Shown here: positions 1 through 9,318 of the stretch, in pieces | Layout: every line of letters starts with the position of its first letter | Position numbering within the stretch: the first letter of the stretch is position 1 | From: Sphingobium boeckii | GTDB taxonomy: Bacteria; Pseudomonadota; Alphaproteobacteria; Sphingomonadales; Sphingomonadaceae | Direction: 5' to 3' | DNA: 64,000 nucleotides | Assembly: GCF_014199215.1 (NCBI RefSeq) | Contig: NZ_JACIJC010000002.1 | Coordinates: 434,001-498,000 of the forward strand | Translations under genes and position numbers: made by a program | The notes under the pieces: generated by a model | What the model saw: the letters and a program-made list of their open reading frames with translations, nothing else | The model's database searches: none | Told to the model about the DNA's origin: nothing

Positions 1-1
1 C

Positions 2-3000
2 GGCATCGCTGCCTCCACCCCGCGGCTCAGCGCCGAACCGGGGTTTCGCATCGGCAATGCCGGCGTGCTCTGCACGGCGCAGGGTAAATCGAGCGATGGT
101 GCCTTTCGCTCCATGTTCGATCGCGGCTATGCGATCGTCTGCCGCGACGCCGCATCGGCCGTGGGCAAGCTCTATGTGTTTGCCGACGCCAAACTCAGCG
201 CGCTCGACGCCACTGCACCCGGCCGAAACGATGCGATCACTTGCGCGGACGCGCGCGACGAAGCCTTGGATGGCCTCTCCCATGTCCGCCTTCACCTCTG
301 CACGCTGAACGCGGCCAAACTGCCCTATCGACTCTATTCGGTCTCGCGCGGCGGCAAGCTCTACGTGGCCGAGGGGCTGGCGGGTTATGATTCCGCGCTC
401 AGGCTCGCGCTCAAATCCATCGTGCTCGATCGCCCCGCGCTTGGTGAGGTGCAGGTGGCCATCACCACCGCAGGCGATCCCGCCGCTTTCGCCCGGGTGC
501 AGGCCGGCACGCTCGATCCCGATGAGGCGCTCGCCGCAGCCTATGGGCGCAACAACAGTGGCAGCTATGCCGAAGCCGCCGAGTTCTTCGACATCCTGAC
601 CGAACGGGAAGCCATGGCGGCAACGGGGCGGCGCGGCGAATATCTGGCCAATCAGGGGCTCCAGCAATCCAATCTGCGCAATTTCGCTGAAGCGGAATCG
701 CTGCTCGATCAGGCCGCGAAAGACAATGCGGGCGATCCCGTGACCGGGCGCTTGATCCGCAACTATCGCGCGATCCATCTGCTCAACCAACGCGACATCA
801 AAGGCGCGCTCAAGCTGCTCGATCAGCCGATGGAGCGCGCCGCCACAGAAACCCAGGGCGCAGTATCGATCGCCCGCGGCGAGATCGGTGCCCCGCTGGC
901 GCAGCAGATCAATCGCGACGCCGGGGCCGCAGCCACGCTTTCCGGAATCGACTCCCGGCTCACGCCCGGCGAGCGCGTGATCGTGCTCGATGCCCAGGCC
1001 ACCGAATTGCGCGGCGTCGCCTTTCGCCTCGAACACCGTTATGATGAAGCGGCCTCCCAATTGGCGGCCGCGCAACGGATTCTGGGCAGCATCCGCGGGG
1101 GCCGCCTGGCGTCCACGGCCTGGCTGCGCTCGGAAGTGGGTGCCGAATATGCCGCGATTGCCGAGGCGCAGGGCGATTATGGCAAGGCCGAGGCCGGCTT
1201 CACGGATTCGATGAATGCGATCGGCACCGAATATCCGGATTCCGCGGCGCTGCTTTCCGCCAAGGCGCGGCTTGCAGCCTTCTTATACCGGCGCGGTGCG
1301 ATCGACCGGTCCGCGGCGCTTTATCGCGACGTGGTGGCGCAAGGGGAAACGCTACCGGGTTCATCGGCGGCTTTGGCAACCCTGCTCAATCCCTATTTCG
1401 AACTACTCGCCAGACGCGCATCCTCCGATGCCGGGGCAGCGGCCGACATGTTCGCCGCCAGCCAGACGCTGCTTCGCCCCGGCGTGGCGCAGACCCAAGC
1501 GGTCTTCGCGCGCGAATTGTCAGCCGGCGACGATGAAGGCGCGCGGCTGTTCCGGGAATCGGTCACGCTCTCGCGTGAGATCAGCCGGCTGCGCACCGAG
1601 ATAGCCCGCGCGGCGGGTCAGCCCGCGGAGGAAGGCGCACCACCGGCCTCGGCCAAGGCAGACGCATTGAACGCGCTCGAATCCAGTCAGACGGCGCTGC
1701 AGGCCAAGCTTGGTGCTTATCCGCGATTCCGCGTCATCGATCCCGCGGTGCTTTCGCTCTCCGCGATGCAAAGGCTGCTCCGCGACGGAGAGGCCTATTA
1801 CAAGCTGACCATCGTCGGCACACGAACCTATGCCATCTTCGTCACGTCGAAACGCGCTCAGGCCTTCGAGGTCGCGATCACACCCGCAGCGCTCACGCAG
1901 ACCGTGGCCAAGCTGCGGGACAGCATCACGATGATCGAAGCCGATCAGCGCATAACCTACCCCTTCGAGCTGGCTGCGGCACGCGCGCTGTATCGCGCGC
2001 TGTTCGATCCGATCGAGGGCGGCATCGGTGCGATCGATCATTTGATCTTCGATCCCGATGGCGCGCTGCTCCAGCTCCCCGTCAATCTTCTGCCCACCGA
2101 ACAGGCGGGCGTCGACGCCTATCTGGCGCGTATCGCGGATCCCGATGCGGACCAGTTCGATTTCACCGGCATCGCCTGGCTGGGCCGCGGGCGCAATATC
2201 TCCACCGCCGTGTCGCCCCGCGCCTTTGCCGATCTCCGTGCGATCAGCCCGGCGCGCGGCAAGCAGGCCTATCTCGGCCTTGGCGAAAATGCGGCACCCG
2301 CCGGCATCCCCCTGCAACGCAGCGCTACGCGCGGGATGACGAGCAGCGGCGGCGAGGGCTGCGATTGGCCACTGACCGAGTGGGGCAAGCCGATCTCCGC
2401 GCTCGAATTGCGCAAGGCCCAAGGCTTTTTCGGGCAGGCGGGCGGCGAAGTGGTCACCGGCACCGCTTTCAGCGACACCGCACTCATCGCCCGCCGCGAT
2501 CTGGCGGATTATCGCGTGCTGCATTTCGCGACCCACGGCCTCGTCACCGCGCCGCGCCCCGAATGCCCGGCCCGGCCCGCGTTGCTGACCTCCTTTGGCG
2601 GCGGCGCATCCGACGGTCTGTTGAGCTTCAAGGAGATTTACGGCCTTCGGCTCGATGCCGATGCCGTGATCCTGTCCGCATGCGATACGGCGGGCGCAGC
2701 GTCGATGGATGCCACGCGCGAAGCCGGGCTCGGCACAGGCGGCGACTTTGCCCTGGATGGCCTGGTGCGCGCCTTCGTCGGCGCGGGCGGGCGCCTGGTG
2801 GTCGCCAGTCACTGGCCGATCCCCGATGATTTCCAGGCGACCGAAAGGCTCGTCTCCGCCATGTTTTCGGCCGCGCCGGGCACGCCGATCGCGTCCGCTC
2901 TCAGGATCGGGCAGCAGCAGCTTATGGACGCGCCGGAAACCTCGCATCCTTATTATTGGTCTGCCTTCGCGATCGTCGGCGATGGATCGAAGCCGCTCGT

Positions 3001-3013
3001 GCGCACCGACTGA
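2..3013 (+). CDS. TPR-CHAT domain protein, 5'-truncated by the window edge
   Basis: The reading frame is open from base 2, so the true start lies upstream of the window; the GTG near base 65 is probably internal. The middle of the protein is Ala/Leu-rich with helical TPR-like repeats (about bases 500-1600). The C-terminal third is a CHAT domain, the caspase-like cysteine protease fold. Its two catalytic landmarks are visible: His in HFATHG (codon at 2534-2536) and Cys in SACDTAG (codon at 2681-2683). Proteins of this kind are often proteolytic effectors or partners of secreted or surface proteins, but the upstream neighbour that might reveal the role is outside the window. The substrate is unknown. 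The downstream TonB receptor gene is convergent, so it gives no operon context. Confidence 0.85.
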   Translation, partial: GIAASTPRLSAEPGFRIGNAGVLCTAQGKSSDGAFRSMFDRGYAIVCRDAASAVGKLYVFADAKLSALDATAPGRNDAITCADARDEALDGLSHVRLHLCTLNAAKLPYRLYSVSRGGKLYVAEGLAGYDSALRLALKSIVLDRPALGEVQVAITTAGDPAAFARVQAGTLDPDEALAAAYGRNNSGSYAEAAEFFDILTEREAMAATGRRGEYLANQGLQQSNLRNFAEAESLLDQAAKDNAGDPVTGRLIRNYRAIHLLNQRDIKGALKLLDQPMERAATETQGAVSIARGEIGAPLAQQINRDAGAAATLSGIDSRLTPGERVIVLDAQATELRGVAFRLEHRYDEAASQLAAAQRILGSIRGGRLASTAWLRSEVGAEYAAIAEAQGDYGKAEAGFTDSMNAIGTEYPDSAALLSAKARLAAFLYRRGAIDRSAALYRDVVAQGETLPGSSAALATLLNPYFELLARRASSDAGAAADMFAASQTLLRPGVAQTQAVFARELSAGDDEGARLFRESVTLSREISRLRTEIARAAGQPAEEGAPPASAKADALNALESSQTALQAKLGAYPRFRVIDPAVLSLSAMQRLLRDGEAYYKLTIVGTRTYAIFVTSKRAQAFEVAITPAALTQTVAKLRDSITMIEADQRITYPFELAAARALYRALFDPIEGGIGAIDHLIFDPDGALLQLPVNLLPTEQAGVDAYLARIADPDADQFDFTGIAWLGRGRNISTAVSPRAFADLRAISPARGKQAYLGLGENAAPAGIPLQRSATRGMTSSGGEGCDWPLTEWGKPISALELRKAQGFFGQAGGEVVTGTAFSDTALIARRDLADYRVLHFATHGLVTAPRPECPARPALLTSFGGGASDGLLSFKEIYGLRLDADAVILSACDTAGAASMDATREAGLGTGGDFALDGLVRAFVGAGGRLVVASHWPIPDDFQATERLVSAMFSAAPGTPIASALRIGQQQLMDAPETSHPYYWSAFAIVGDGSKPLVRTD

Positions 3014-3028
3014 GCGGCTTCGTTTCCG

Positions 3029-5551
3029 TCAGAATTTATAGCCGATCTCGACCCCGTAAAGCTGGCGCTGACCCGGCGAGATGAATGATCCGCCAAATTC
3101 AATCGCGGGGATCACTTCGTTCAGATATTTGCGGTTGAGGAAATTATTGGCGAACACACTGGCCTTCCAGCGTTCGCCTTCCAGCCCGAAGCGCAGATCG
3201 AGCACACCGAACGCTGCGCGCTTCGCGCGCGAATAATTGGCGTCGCCAAAGGATGCCGGCAGCGTGTTCAGGGCCGAAATCGGGATCAGCCCGCTGAACA
3301 AGGTGGGCCGGTCCTGATCCTGCACCGTGTGAAACCATGTCGGTCCGGTGATCCGATAGTCCGCGCGGAACAGCACGTTCAGACCATCCCTAATCGGCGC
3401 ATCGATCTGCGTGCCCAGGTTGATCGTGTATTTCGCGGTGTAAGGCGATTCATTGCCCACCGTATAGGTGCGTGAACTGTTCTTCTTGATCTCTGAATCG
3501 GTATAATTGAACGCGCCATAGATGGACCAGCCATCGATGATCTTCGCATCCACATTCAGCTCGGCCCCCTTCAGATCGACCCGGTCGATATTGGATACCA
3601 CGCGGAGCAGGCCGAAGCTGCCAACGAAGAATTCGAAGAACTGCATATCCGTGACGCGCGTATAATAGCCTGCCAGATTATAGGTGATCGGCCCTGCCCG
3701 TCCCTTGATGCCCGCTTCGAACGCGCTCGAACGCTCCTTGCGGAATTGGTCGCTGATCGCCACGTCGGCGTCGATCGCGGGAATGACCGGATTGTTGAAA
3801 TTGGCGTCGACGATCGCCGCCGATCCCTGATTATTGAATCCGCCCGATTTGAATCCGACGCCCCAATTGGCGAAGAGATTGGTGCGCGGTGCCACTTCCA
3901 GCCGCATCGTCACCTTGGGCTGAAGCTGCTTGAACGTGCGCTTCTTGTCAGAAATCGGACCGAACGCCTGGCCCGGATTGATCGGGCCGCCGGTGAAGGG
4001 ATCGGTCGCGACCGGGACGAGACTGTGCGCCTCGCGCGCCTCTATGTCATAGCGCAAAGCCAGCCCTGCTTCGAAGGCGGAGGTCGGCTTCCACTGGGCC
4101 GAGCCGAAAGCCGCATAGACATTGGTGCGGAAGCGATCGGCAAACAATTGCGATGTCGGGTTGGTCGAATCCGGCCCATTATAAAGCTGCTTGATCACGC
4201 CATTGCCCGTGTCCCCGCCCAGGCTGACGCCCACGGTGCGGTTGATGTGCAGGTAATAGCCGCCGAATTGCCAGGAAAACGGACCCTCGCCTTGCGACAC
4301 CAGGCGGACTTCAGCGCTGATATCCTCCTGATTCCGCTGCTGGAACTGGGTGCCGTCGCAGGTGGTGGGCGAATACGCGCCAAAGGTCGAGCCATTGGCC
4401 GGCGCGAACAGGAAAGGCACCGGAATCTGGCCGATGCCCGCGGGCGGGTTGACCGGATAGCCCGTCAACGCCGCTGTCGATGCGAAACAGGCGTTCACCG
4501 TCGCCTGACCGCGCGGATCGACCGTGGAGATGTAGCGCGCAAAGTCCGCCGAGGTGCCGTCCGCCGTCAGATTGTTCTTGATGTTGCTGTAAAGCACATA
4601 AGCCGTCAGCGCCGCCGCCCCCAGATCCTGATCCAGCTTGATCGAGCCCTCGATCGTCTTTTGCGAATTGGTCGGCCGGATATTGGAATAATAGCCAAAG
4701 GGATGCGCGTTCACATCCTCGTTAAAGGCGGGGTTGACCAGGCCGAAGCTCGGCAATTGGAACGCCGAGTTGAAATTGATCGACGCACCGCTCAGCTCGC
4801 CATAGCGCCCCTTGATATCGATCCCGGTACCGGTCCCCAATTCGGCCATGATCCGGCCGTCGATATTCCAGACCTCCTGATCATCGACCGTCTTGCTGTC
4901 GAGAAAGCTGTTGCGGAAAAAGCCGTCGGTCGTCCGGTAATCGCCGGAAAGCACAAAGCCGATGCCCGGCGCGATCGGGCCGGAGATGAATCCGCTGGCC
5001 GCGATCGTATCCACATTGGCATAGCTCGCCTTCATCCCGCCTTCGAGCACATCGCCCGGTTTGGCCGTCTGCACCACGATCGCGCCCGCCGCGGCGTTGC
5101 GCCCATAGATCGCGCCTTGCGGGCCTTTGAGCACTTCGATCTGTCGGATCGTGCCCTGATCCTGATTGAGCGCGGCCGTGTTGGTCTTCAAGATGCCGTC
5201 CACCACCAGCGCCACGGAGCTTTCCGCATCGCGCGCGCCATTGATGCCGCGGATGTTGATCTGCGTGTCGCCGGCTTCCGCGGTGCCGGTCACCATCGTG
5301 ACGCCGGGAGTGAGCTTCACGAAATCCTCGGCGCGATTGATGCTGGCCTTGTCGATCATGTCTGCCGAGAACGCCGTGATCGAGGCAGGCACGCTGGAGA
5401 CGCTTTCATTCACGCGACGGGCGGTGATGACGATCTCGCCATTATCCTCCGCGTCGGTGGACGCGCCGTCGGCCTGTGCCGCCGCCGGCCCCGAAGCAAG
5501 CGCGAGCGCCGCAACGCTGCCGAGAAGAATGCCGGACATTCCGTAGGTCAT
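3029..5551 (-). CDS. TonB-dependent outer membrane receptor
   Basis: An 840-residue outer membrane active transporter. It begins with a signal peptide ending near AAAQA, followed by a TonB-box-like EIVITARR and a plug domain with the usual SITAFSADMI and LTPGV segments. The rest is a long beta-barrel rich in aromatic and Gly residues that ends in an aromatic residue (GYKF). The frame extends 14 codons further upstream, but ATG at 5551 is chosen because AAGGGGAC lies about 7 bases before it. The gene is divergent from a GntR regulator, and a TGTATACA palindrome lies 97 bases upstream of the start. With the CoA-transferase beyond the regulator, this suggests uptake of an organic acid or similar carbon source, but the ligand cannot be read from sequence. 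Confidence 0.93.
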   Translation of the reverse strand: MTYGMSGILLGSVAALALASGPAAAQADGASTDAEDNGEIVITARRVNESVSSVPASITAFSADMIDKASINRAEDFVKLTPGVTMVTGTAEAGDTQINIRGINGARDAESSVALVVDGILKTNTAALNQDQGTIRQIEVLKGPQGAIYGRNAAAGAIVVQTAKPGDVLEGGMKASYANVDTIAASGFISGPIAPGIGFVLSGDYRTTDGFFRNSFLDSKTVDDQEVWNIDGRIMAELGTGTGIDIKGRYGELSGASINFNSAFQLPSFGLVNPAFNEDVNAHPFGYYSNIRPTNSQKTIEGSIKLDQDLGAAALTAYVLYSNIKNNLTADGTSADFARYISTVDPRGQATVNACFASTAALTGYPVNPPAGIGQIPVPFLFAPANGSTFGAYSPTTCDGTQFQQRNQEDISAEVRLVSQGEGPFSWQFGGYYLHINRTVGVSLGGDTGNGVIKQLYNGPDSTNPTSQLFADRFRTNVYAAFGSAQWKPTSAFEAGLALRYDIEAREAHSLVPVATDPFTGGPINPGQAFGPISDKKRTFKQLQPKVTMRLEVAPRTNLFANWGVGFKSGGFNNQGSAAIVDANFNNPVIPAIDADVAISDQFRKERSSAFEAGIKGRAGPITYNLAGYYTRVTDMQFFEFFVGSFGLLRVVSNIDRVDLKGAELNVDAKIIDGWSIYGAFNYTDSEIKKNSSRTYTVGNESPYTAKYTINLGTQIDAPIRDGLNVLFRADYRITGPTWFHTVQDQDRPTLFSGLIPISALNTLPASFGDANYSRAKRAAFGVLDLRFGLEGERWKASVFANNFLNRKYLNEVIPAIEFGGSFISPGQRQLYGVEIGYKF

Positions 5552-5647
5552 ATAAGTCCCCTTTATATGGATGCGCGGACCTGCCCCACGCATTGCAATC
5601 CGCCCGGATCATTTGGCGCCCCGGCATCGTCACTATGAGCAGCTTAT

Positions 5648-5655
5648 TGTATACA
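5648..5655. promoter_or_regulatory. Operator candidate, TGTATACA copy 1
   Basis: Perfect 8-base palindrome TGTATACA in the divergent space between the TonB receptor (start 5551) and the GntR regulator (start 5760). Two further exact copies occur only upstream of the CoA-transferase gene. FadR/FCD-type GntR regulators bind short AT-rich palindromes, so this is the likely operator of the adjacent regulator. A degenerate copy, CGCATACA, lies at 5711-5718. Confidence 0.5.
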
Positions 5656-5759
5656 GCGATCACGTCAAGCGTCGTCTCAAAGCCGATAGCGCGATCGCAA
5701 ATCATCATATCGCATACATTTTTGTTCCAACTTCGCCCCGGCCGGGCTAACCCCGAACC

Positions 5760-6416
5760 ATGTCCAAAGCCAGCGACCGCGCCTATGAGCAGATCAGGGC
5801 CAAAATCCTCAGCGGGGAATTCAGTCCCGGCAGCCAATTGAAGGAAGAGGAAGTCGCGGAAATCTGCGGCGTTTCACGCACCCCGGTTCGCGATGCGATG
5901 TCCCGGCTCGAAAATGAGATGTTCATCTATCGCACGGAGAGCCAGCGCTCGTTCGTGAGCGAATGGTCCGGCGGTGACGTGGAGGAAATTTTCACGCTGC
6001 GCACCATGCTCGAGCGTCACGCCTCCAGCCGCGCGGCGGAGCGCGCCAGCGAGGCGATGATCGCTAATCTGCGGGCGAACAATGCGGCAATCGCAGAGGC
6101 CATTCGCCAGCCAGTGCCCGATGTAGACGCCTTTCTACAGCTCAATCGCCTCTATCATGCCATGATCCTGGAAGCGGCGGCGTCCGATCGGCTGGCGATG
6201 ATGCTCAACCGGCTCGTGCTGCAGCCGATCGTTCACCGCACGGCGCTGCGCTATGATCGCGCGCAGCTTGAACGCAGCCTGGCGGAGCATGAGGAAATCG
6301 TGGCCGCCATCGCGCGGCGCGATCCCGATTGGGCGGGCGCGGTGATGACCTCGCACATCCGCCGCGCCTATCATGTCTACATGAATCAGAACGGGATCAC
6401 GCCCGAAGGCTTCTGA
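5760..6416 (+). CDS. GntR family transcriptional regulator (FCD/FadR subfamily)
   Basis: A 218-residue regulator. Residues 5-70 form a winged helix of the GntR type, with the family signature of LKEEEVAEICGVS followed by RTPVRDAMSRLE. Residues 75-210 are an all-helical FCD ligand-binding domain with spaced His and Asp/Glu residues (LYHAMI, HEEIV, HIRRAY) that in this family often hold a metal and a carboxylate effector. It is divergent from the TonB receptor and its stop directly abuts the convergent CoA-transferase gene. Three TGTATACA palindromes flank this three-gene group, so it probably controls the receptor and the CoA-transferase. The effector is unknown. Confidence 0.9.
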   Translation: MSKASDRAYEQIRAKILSGEFSPGSQLKEEEVAEICGVSRTPVRDAMSRLENEMFIYRTESQRSFVSEWSGGDVEEIFTLRTMLERHASSRAAERASEAMIANLRANNAAIAEAIRQPVPDVDAFLQLNRLYHAMILEAAASDRLAMMLNRLVLQPIVHRTALRYDRAQLERSLAEHEEIVAAIARRDPDWAGAVMTSHIRRAYHVYMNQNGITPEGF

Positions 6417-7625
6417 TCAGATCACTTGCCGCGCGGCGAGCGCCGCGAGATCGTCGGGTCCAAGGCCCAGCATTTCGCCATAGACCGCTGCATTGTCCTG
6501 CCCCACGGATTGCGGCGCAATGGACCGGATCGCGCCCGGCGTTTTGGAGAGCTTTGGAAACACATCCTGCATCTTCAGCCCCTCCCAGCGCGGGTGCGGC
6601 ACATCGACCAGCGCTTCGCGCGCCGCGAAATGGGGATCGTCGAGCATATCTTGCGCACGGTAGATGCGGCCCGCCGGAATGCCGTGTGCCAGCATCTTGG
6701 CCTCCACCTCTTCCACGCTCAGCGCTGCGGTCCAGCGCCCGATCAGATCGTCCAGCGCCTTCTGGTTCGCGCCCCGCGCCACATGCGTCGCATAGCGCTC
6801 GTCCGCGGCCAGTTCAGGACAGTCCATCGCCTCGCACAGACGCCCGAACACCGTATCCTGATTGGCACCGATCAGATAATCGCCGTCAGCACAGCGATAG
6901 ACGTTGGACGGTGCGATCCCCGGCAATACCGAGCCCGATCGCTCGCGCACATAACCGGACATCACATATTCGGGGACCAGGCTTTCCATCACCTGGAGCA
7001 CGCTTTCATAAAGCGAACTATCCACAACCTGCCCCTCGCCGGTCAGATCGCGGTGCCGCAACGCCGCCAATGCCCCCATGCAGCCATAGGTGGCGGCCAG
7101 GCTGTCGCCGATGGAAACGCCCATCCGGCTCGGTGCGCGATCGGGATCGCCCACGATATGGCGCCATCCGCCCATCGCTTCGCCAATGCCGCCGAAACCG
7201 GCGCGGCCGGAATAAGGGCCGGTCTGCCCATAGCCCGACACCCGCACGATGATCAGTCCCGGATTTTCGGCGTGCAGTGCCGCGGGGGAAAGCCCCCATT
7301 TCTCCAGCGTGCCCGGCCGGAAATTCTCGATCAGGATATCCGCCTTGGCGATCAGCCTGCGTGCCAGATCCTGCCCCTCGGCTACGCGCAGATTGGCGGA
7401 GACGCAGCGCTTGTTGCGTGAAACCACCTCCCACCACAGATGATAATCGCCCCGGCCCCAGTCGCGCATCGGGTCACCTTTGCCGGGTGCCTCGATCTTG
7501 ATCACGTCCGCGCCCATGTCCCCGAGAAGCTGCCCGCAGAACGGTCCGGCGATAAGCTGCCCCATCTCCACCACGCGTAAGCCCTTGAGCGCGCCCTTAT
7601 TCTCCACGGCAGCCCGATCAGTCAT
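6417..7625 (-). CDS. Class III (CaiB/BaiF family) CoA-transferase
   Basis: A 402-residue CoA-transferase of the CaiB/BaiF (formyl-CoA transferase-like) family. N-terminal LRVVEMGQLIAGPF and GDMGADVIKIE are typical, as is the nucleotide-fold segment ending SGYGQTGPY. Asp174, in GVSIGDSLAA, matches the catalytic aspartate that forms the acyl-CoA anhydride. Enzymes of this class move CoA between carboxylic acids in the cytoplasm, often as the first activation step in degradation of carnitine, oxalate, aromatic or terpenoid acids. The gene ends next to the GntR regulator and has two TGTATACA palindromes upstream, so it is probably induced by the compound imported by the neighbouring TonB receptor. 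The acid itself is not identifiable. Confidence 0.92.
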   Translation of the reverse strand: MTDRAAVENKGALKGLRVVEMGQLIAGPFCGQLLGDMGADVIKIEAPGKGDPMRDWGRGDYHLWWEVVSRNKRCVSANLRVAEGQDLARRLIAKADILIENFRPGTLEKWGLSPAALHAENPGLIIVRVSGYGQTGPYSGRAGFGGIGEAMGGWRHIVGDPDRAPSRMGVSIGDSLAATYGCMGALAALRHRDLTGEGQVVDSSLYESVLQVMESLVPEYVMSGYVRERSGSVLPGIAPSNVYRCADGDYLIGANQDTVFGRLCEAMDCPELAADERYATHVARGANQKALDDLIGRWTAALSVEEVEAKMLAHGIPAGRIYRAQDMLDDPHFAAREALVDVPHPRWEGLKMQDVFPKLSKTPGAIRSIAPQSVGQDNAAVYGEMLGLGPDDLAALAARQVI

Positions 7626-7694
7626 ACGCCAAATCCGATGCCGTCAGGGCGGTCAGCGCAAATACGACGGCGATCCGGTGGCGCAGAGCCCCAA

Positions 7695-7702
7695 TGTATA
7701 CA
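7695..7702. promoter_or_regulatory. Operator candidate, TGTATACA copy 2
   Basis: Exact TGTATACA palindrome 70 bases upstream of the CoA-transferase start, identical to the site in front of the TonB receptor. The position fits a repressor site overlapping the CoA-transferase promoter. Confidence 0.5.
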
Positions 7703-7843
7703 TCGCCGGCCTGCTCGTGCCAAAATATGCCCTTGGGCTGGCTGGAAGCCTCCGCCTTTACATCGACGCGCTGCATCTTCACTCCGCGATCCTATCGTTG
7801 AACACCTTGCTAATTCCGAACTGCCGGAAGCTCAAGTCAAATT

Positions 7844-7851
7844 TGTATACA
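7844..7851. promoter_or_regulatory. Operator candidate, TGTATACA copy 3
   Basis: Third exact TGTATACA palindrome, 219 bases upstream of the CoA-transferase and 163 bases upstream of HU. It could be a distal looping site or control a transcript not recognised here. Confidence 0.4.
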
Positions 7852-8013
7852 TAAATAGGCGAAAGAGAGCGGTCAGGCCGCGACCTGCCGGTAAAATGCC
7901 CAAACGAAGCGGCTGAAACCTAATCCGGAATGACGCTTGACGATTGACCCCGGCCAAACGCTCTCATAAATGCCCGGCCTGCCCGTTTTTCGGGCGCTGA
8001 CACGGAGAATCAC

Positions 8014-8289
8014 ATGAACACGACTGACCTCGCCGACAAGATTTCGACCGCCCATGGCCTGACCAAGGCTGATGCCAAGAAGGTCGTGGACTCCGTCTTC
8101 GCCGCAATCGGCGATGCTGCAGCGTCCGGCGAAGAAATCTCGCTGCCTGGTTTCGGCAAGTTCAAGGTCAAGGACAGCCCCGCTCGCGAAGGCCGCAATC
8201 CTTCGACCGGTGCGACAATCCAGATCGCGGCATCGCGCAAGCTGGGCTTCGCAGCCGCCAAGACGCTCAAGGACAAGCTGAACGGCTAA
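8014..8289 (+). CDS. hup: HU family DNA-binding protein
   Basis: A 91-residue nucleoid protein of the HU/IHF family. It starts MNTTDLADKIS, has the alpha-helical dimer region, then the GFGKFKV segment and the beta-arm with the conserved REGRNPSTG. It ends in a helix rich in Ala and Lys. HU dimers bend and compact DNA without strong sequence specificity. The start has GGAGA about 6 bases upstream. A 12-bp perfect hairpin follows the stop by about a dozen bases and probably ends the transcript. Confidence 0.96.
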   Translation: MNTTDLADKISTAHGLTKADAKKVVDSVFAAIGDAAASGEEISLPGFGKFKVKDSPAREGRNPSTGATIQIAASRKLGFAAAKTLKDKLNG

Positions 8290-8301
8290 TCCTCTACGGC
8301 C

Positions 8302-8335
8302 CATGGATGGCGCGGCTCCGGTTGCGCCATCCATG
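8302..8335 (+). terminator. Hairpin after HU
   Basis: Perfect 12-bp inverted repeat (8302-8313 with 8324-8335) just after the HU stop. It has no T-run, so it may act as a transcript-end stabiliser or a weak terminator. Confidence 0.5.
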
Positions 8336-8425
8336 ACCGGATCCCGATCGACCCTTTATCCGGCGTCGCGCCATGATTGCGGCTGCGCCTTTCTCCAGAC
8401 GCCTGCGCTGCACTAGGATCTGCCG

Positions 8426-9067
8426 ATGAGCGATCCCGCCCTGCTCTACAGTTTCAGGCGCTGCCCCTATGCCATGCGCGCACGGATGGCACTGATCGTC
8501 AGCGGCCAGCCCTGCATTGTCCGCGAGATCGTCCTGCGCGACAAACCTGCAGAAATGATCGCAGCCTCAGCCAAGGCCACCGTGCCGGTCCTGTGTCTGC
8601 CAGACGGCACTGTCATCGACCAAAGCCTCGACATCATGCGCTGGGCGCTCGGTCGCCACGATCCGGAGGCATGGCTGGGCCAGGGTGGCGATGACCTGAT
8701 CGCCGAGAATGATGGCGCGTTCAAATATCATCTGGACCGCTATAAATATCCCGAGCGCCACGCCAGCGATCCGGTCGCGCACCGCGACGCAGGGTTGGCG
8801 ATCCTGAGCAACCTCGAAATGCGGCTGGCCAAAAGCGCTCATCTTTGCGGCGAAAACCGCTCCCTGGCCGATCTCGCGATCATGCCCTTCGTCCGCCAAT
8901 TCGCCGCCACCGACAAGGGCTGGTTCGATGCCCAAAGCATCCCGCGGCTACGTGACTGGCTGACGCGGCACACGGATTCGCCGCTCTTTCAGCAAACCAT
9001 GCGCCGTCTGACTCCGTGGCAGCATGGAGATGCAGAGACGTGGCTCGTCTGCGAAGCGACGTCGTAG
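8426..9067 (+). CDS. Glutathione S-transferase-like protein
   Basis: A 213-residue cytoplasmic protein. The N-terminal thioredoxin-fold part has the redox-like motif CPYAMRAR (Cys13) and a cis-proline segment TVPVLCLPDG followed by the glutathione-contacting DQSLDIMRWAL. The C-terminal half is helical and includes SLADLAIMPFVRQF, a typical GST C-domain helix. The CPYA start resembles omega-class and stringent-starvation-like GSTs, which often reduce or deglutathionylate substrates. The neighbours are unrelated and the substrate is unknown. Confidence 0.88.
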   Translation: MSDPALLYSFRRCPYAMRARMALIVSGQPCIVREIVLRDKPAEMIAASAKATVPVLCLPDGTVIDQSLDIMRWALGRHDPEAWLGQGGDDLIAENDGAFKYHLDRYKYPERHASDPVAHRDAGLAILSNLEMRLAKSAHLCGENRSLADLAIMPFVRQFAATDKGWFDAQSIPRLRDWLTRHTDSPLFQQTMRRLTPWQHGDAETWLVCEATS

Positions 9068-9318
9068 ACATGTAAAGACACATTTGAGAAATACAAAAAT
9101 ACAATCAGGAAACCATTCAGACCAGAACTGTATCTCTGACAGCACTATGCCGGCGCATATTGGCACTACAGCCGATTCAGCGCTGTTCACCTTTGAAATC
9201 CGCCCATATCCGCAACGGATCGAGACTGATTGTCGCACCGGTCGTTGTTTAACGATCGAGAGGCGTGACGGTCTGGATGCAGGGGAACGTTTGAAAATCA
9301 GCCAAAAGGGGCGAATTC

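Larger units (their letters stand above)
7626..8013. other. Intergenic region with two operator-like palindromes
   Basis: About 390 bases without a credible gene, between the divergent CoA-transferase and HU genes. It holds two exact TGTATACA palindromes and a GGAGA ribosome binding site for HU near 8004. Short overlapping frames here have no family resemblance and were left out. Confidence 0.6.

Noticed and set aside
1520-2947. 475-codon minus-strand frame opposite the CHAT gene
   Set aside because: Arg/Gly-rich antisense shadow overlapping the conserved catalytic region.
3746-5638. 630-codon plus-strand frame opposite the TonB receptor
   Set aside because: It is an Arg/Gly-rich antisense shadow of a high-GC gene with no recognisable domain.
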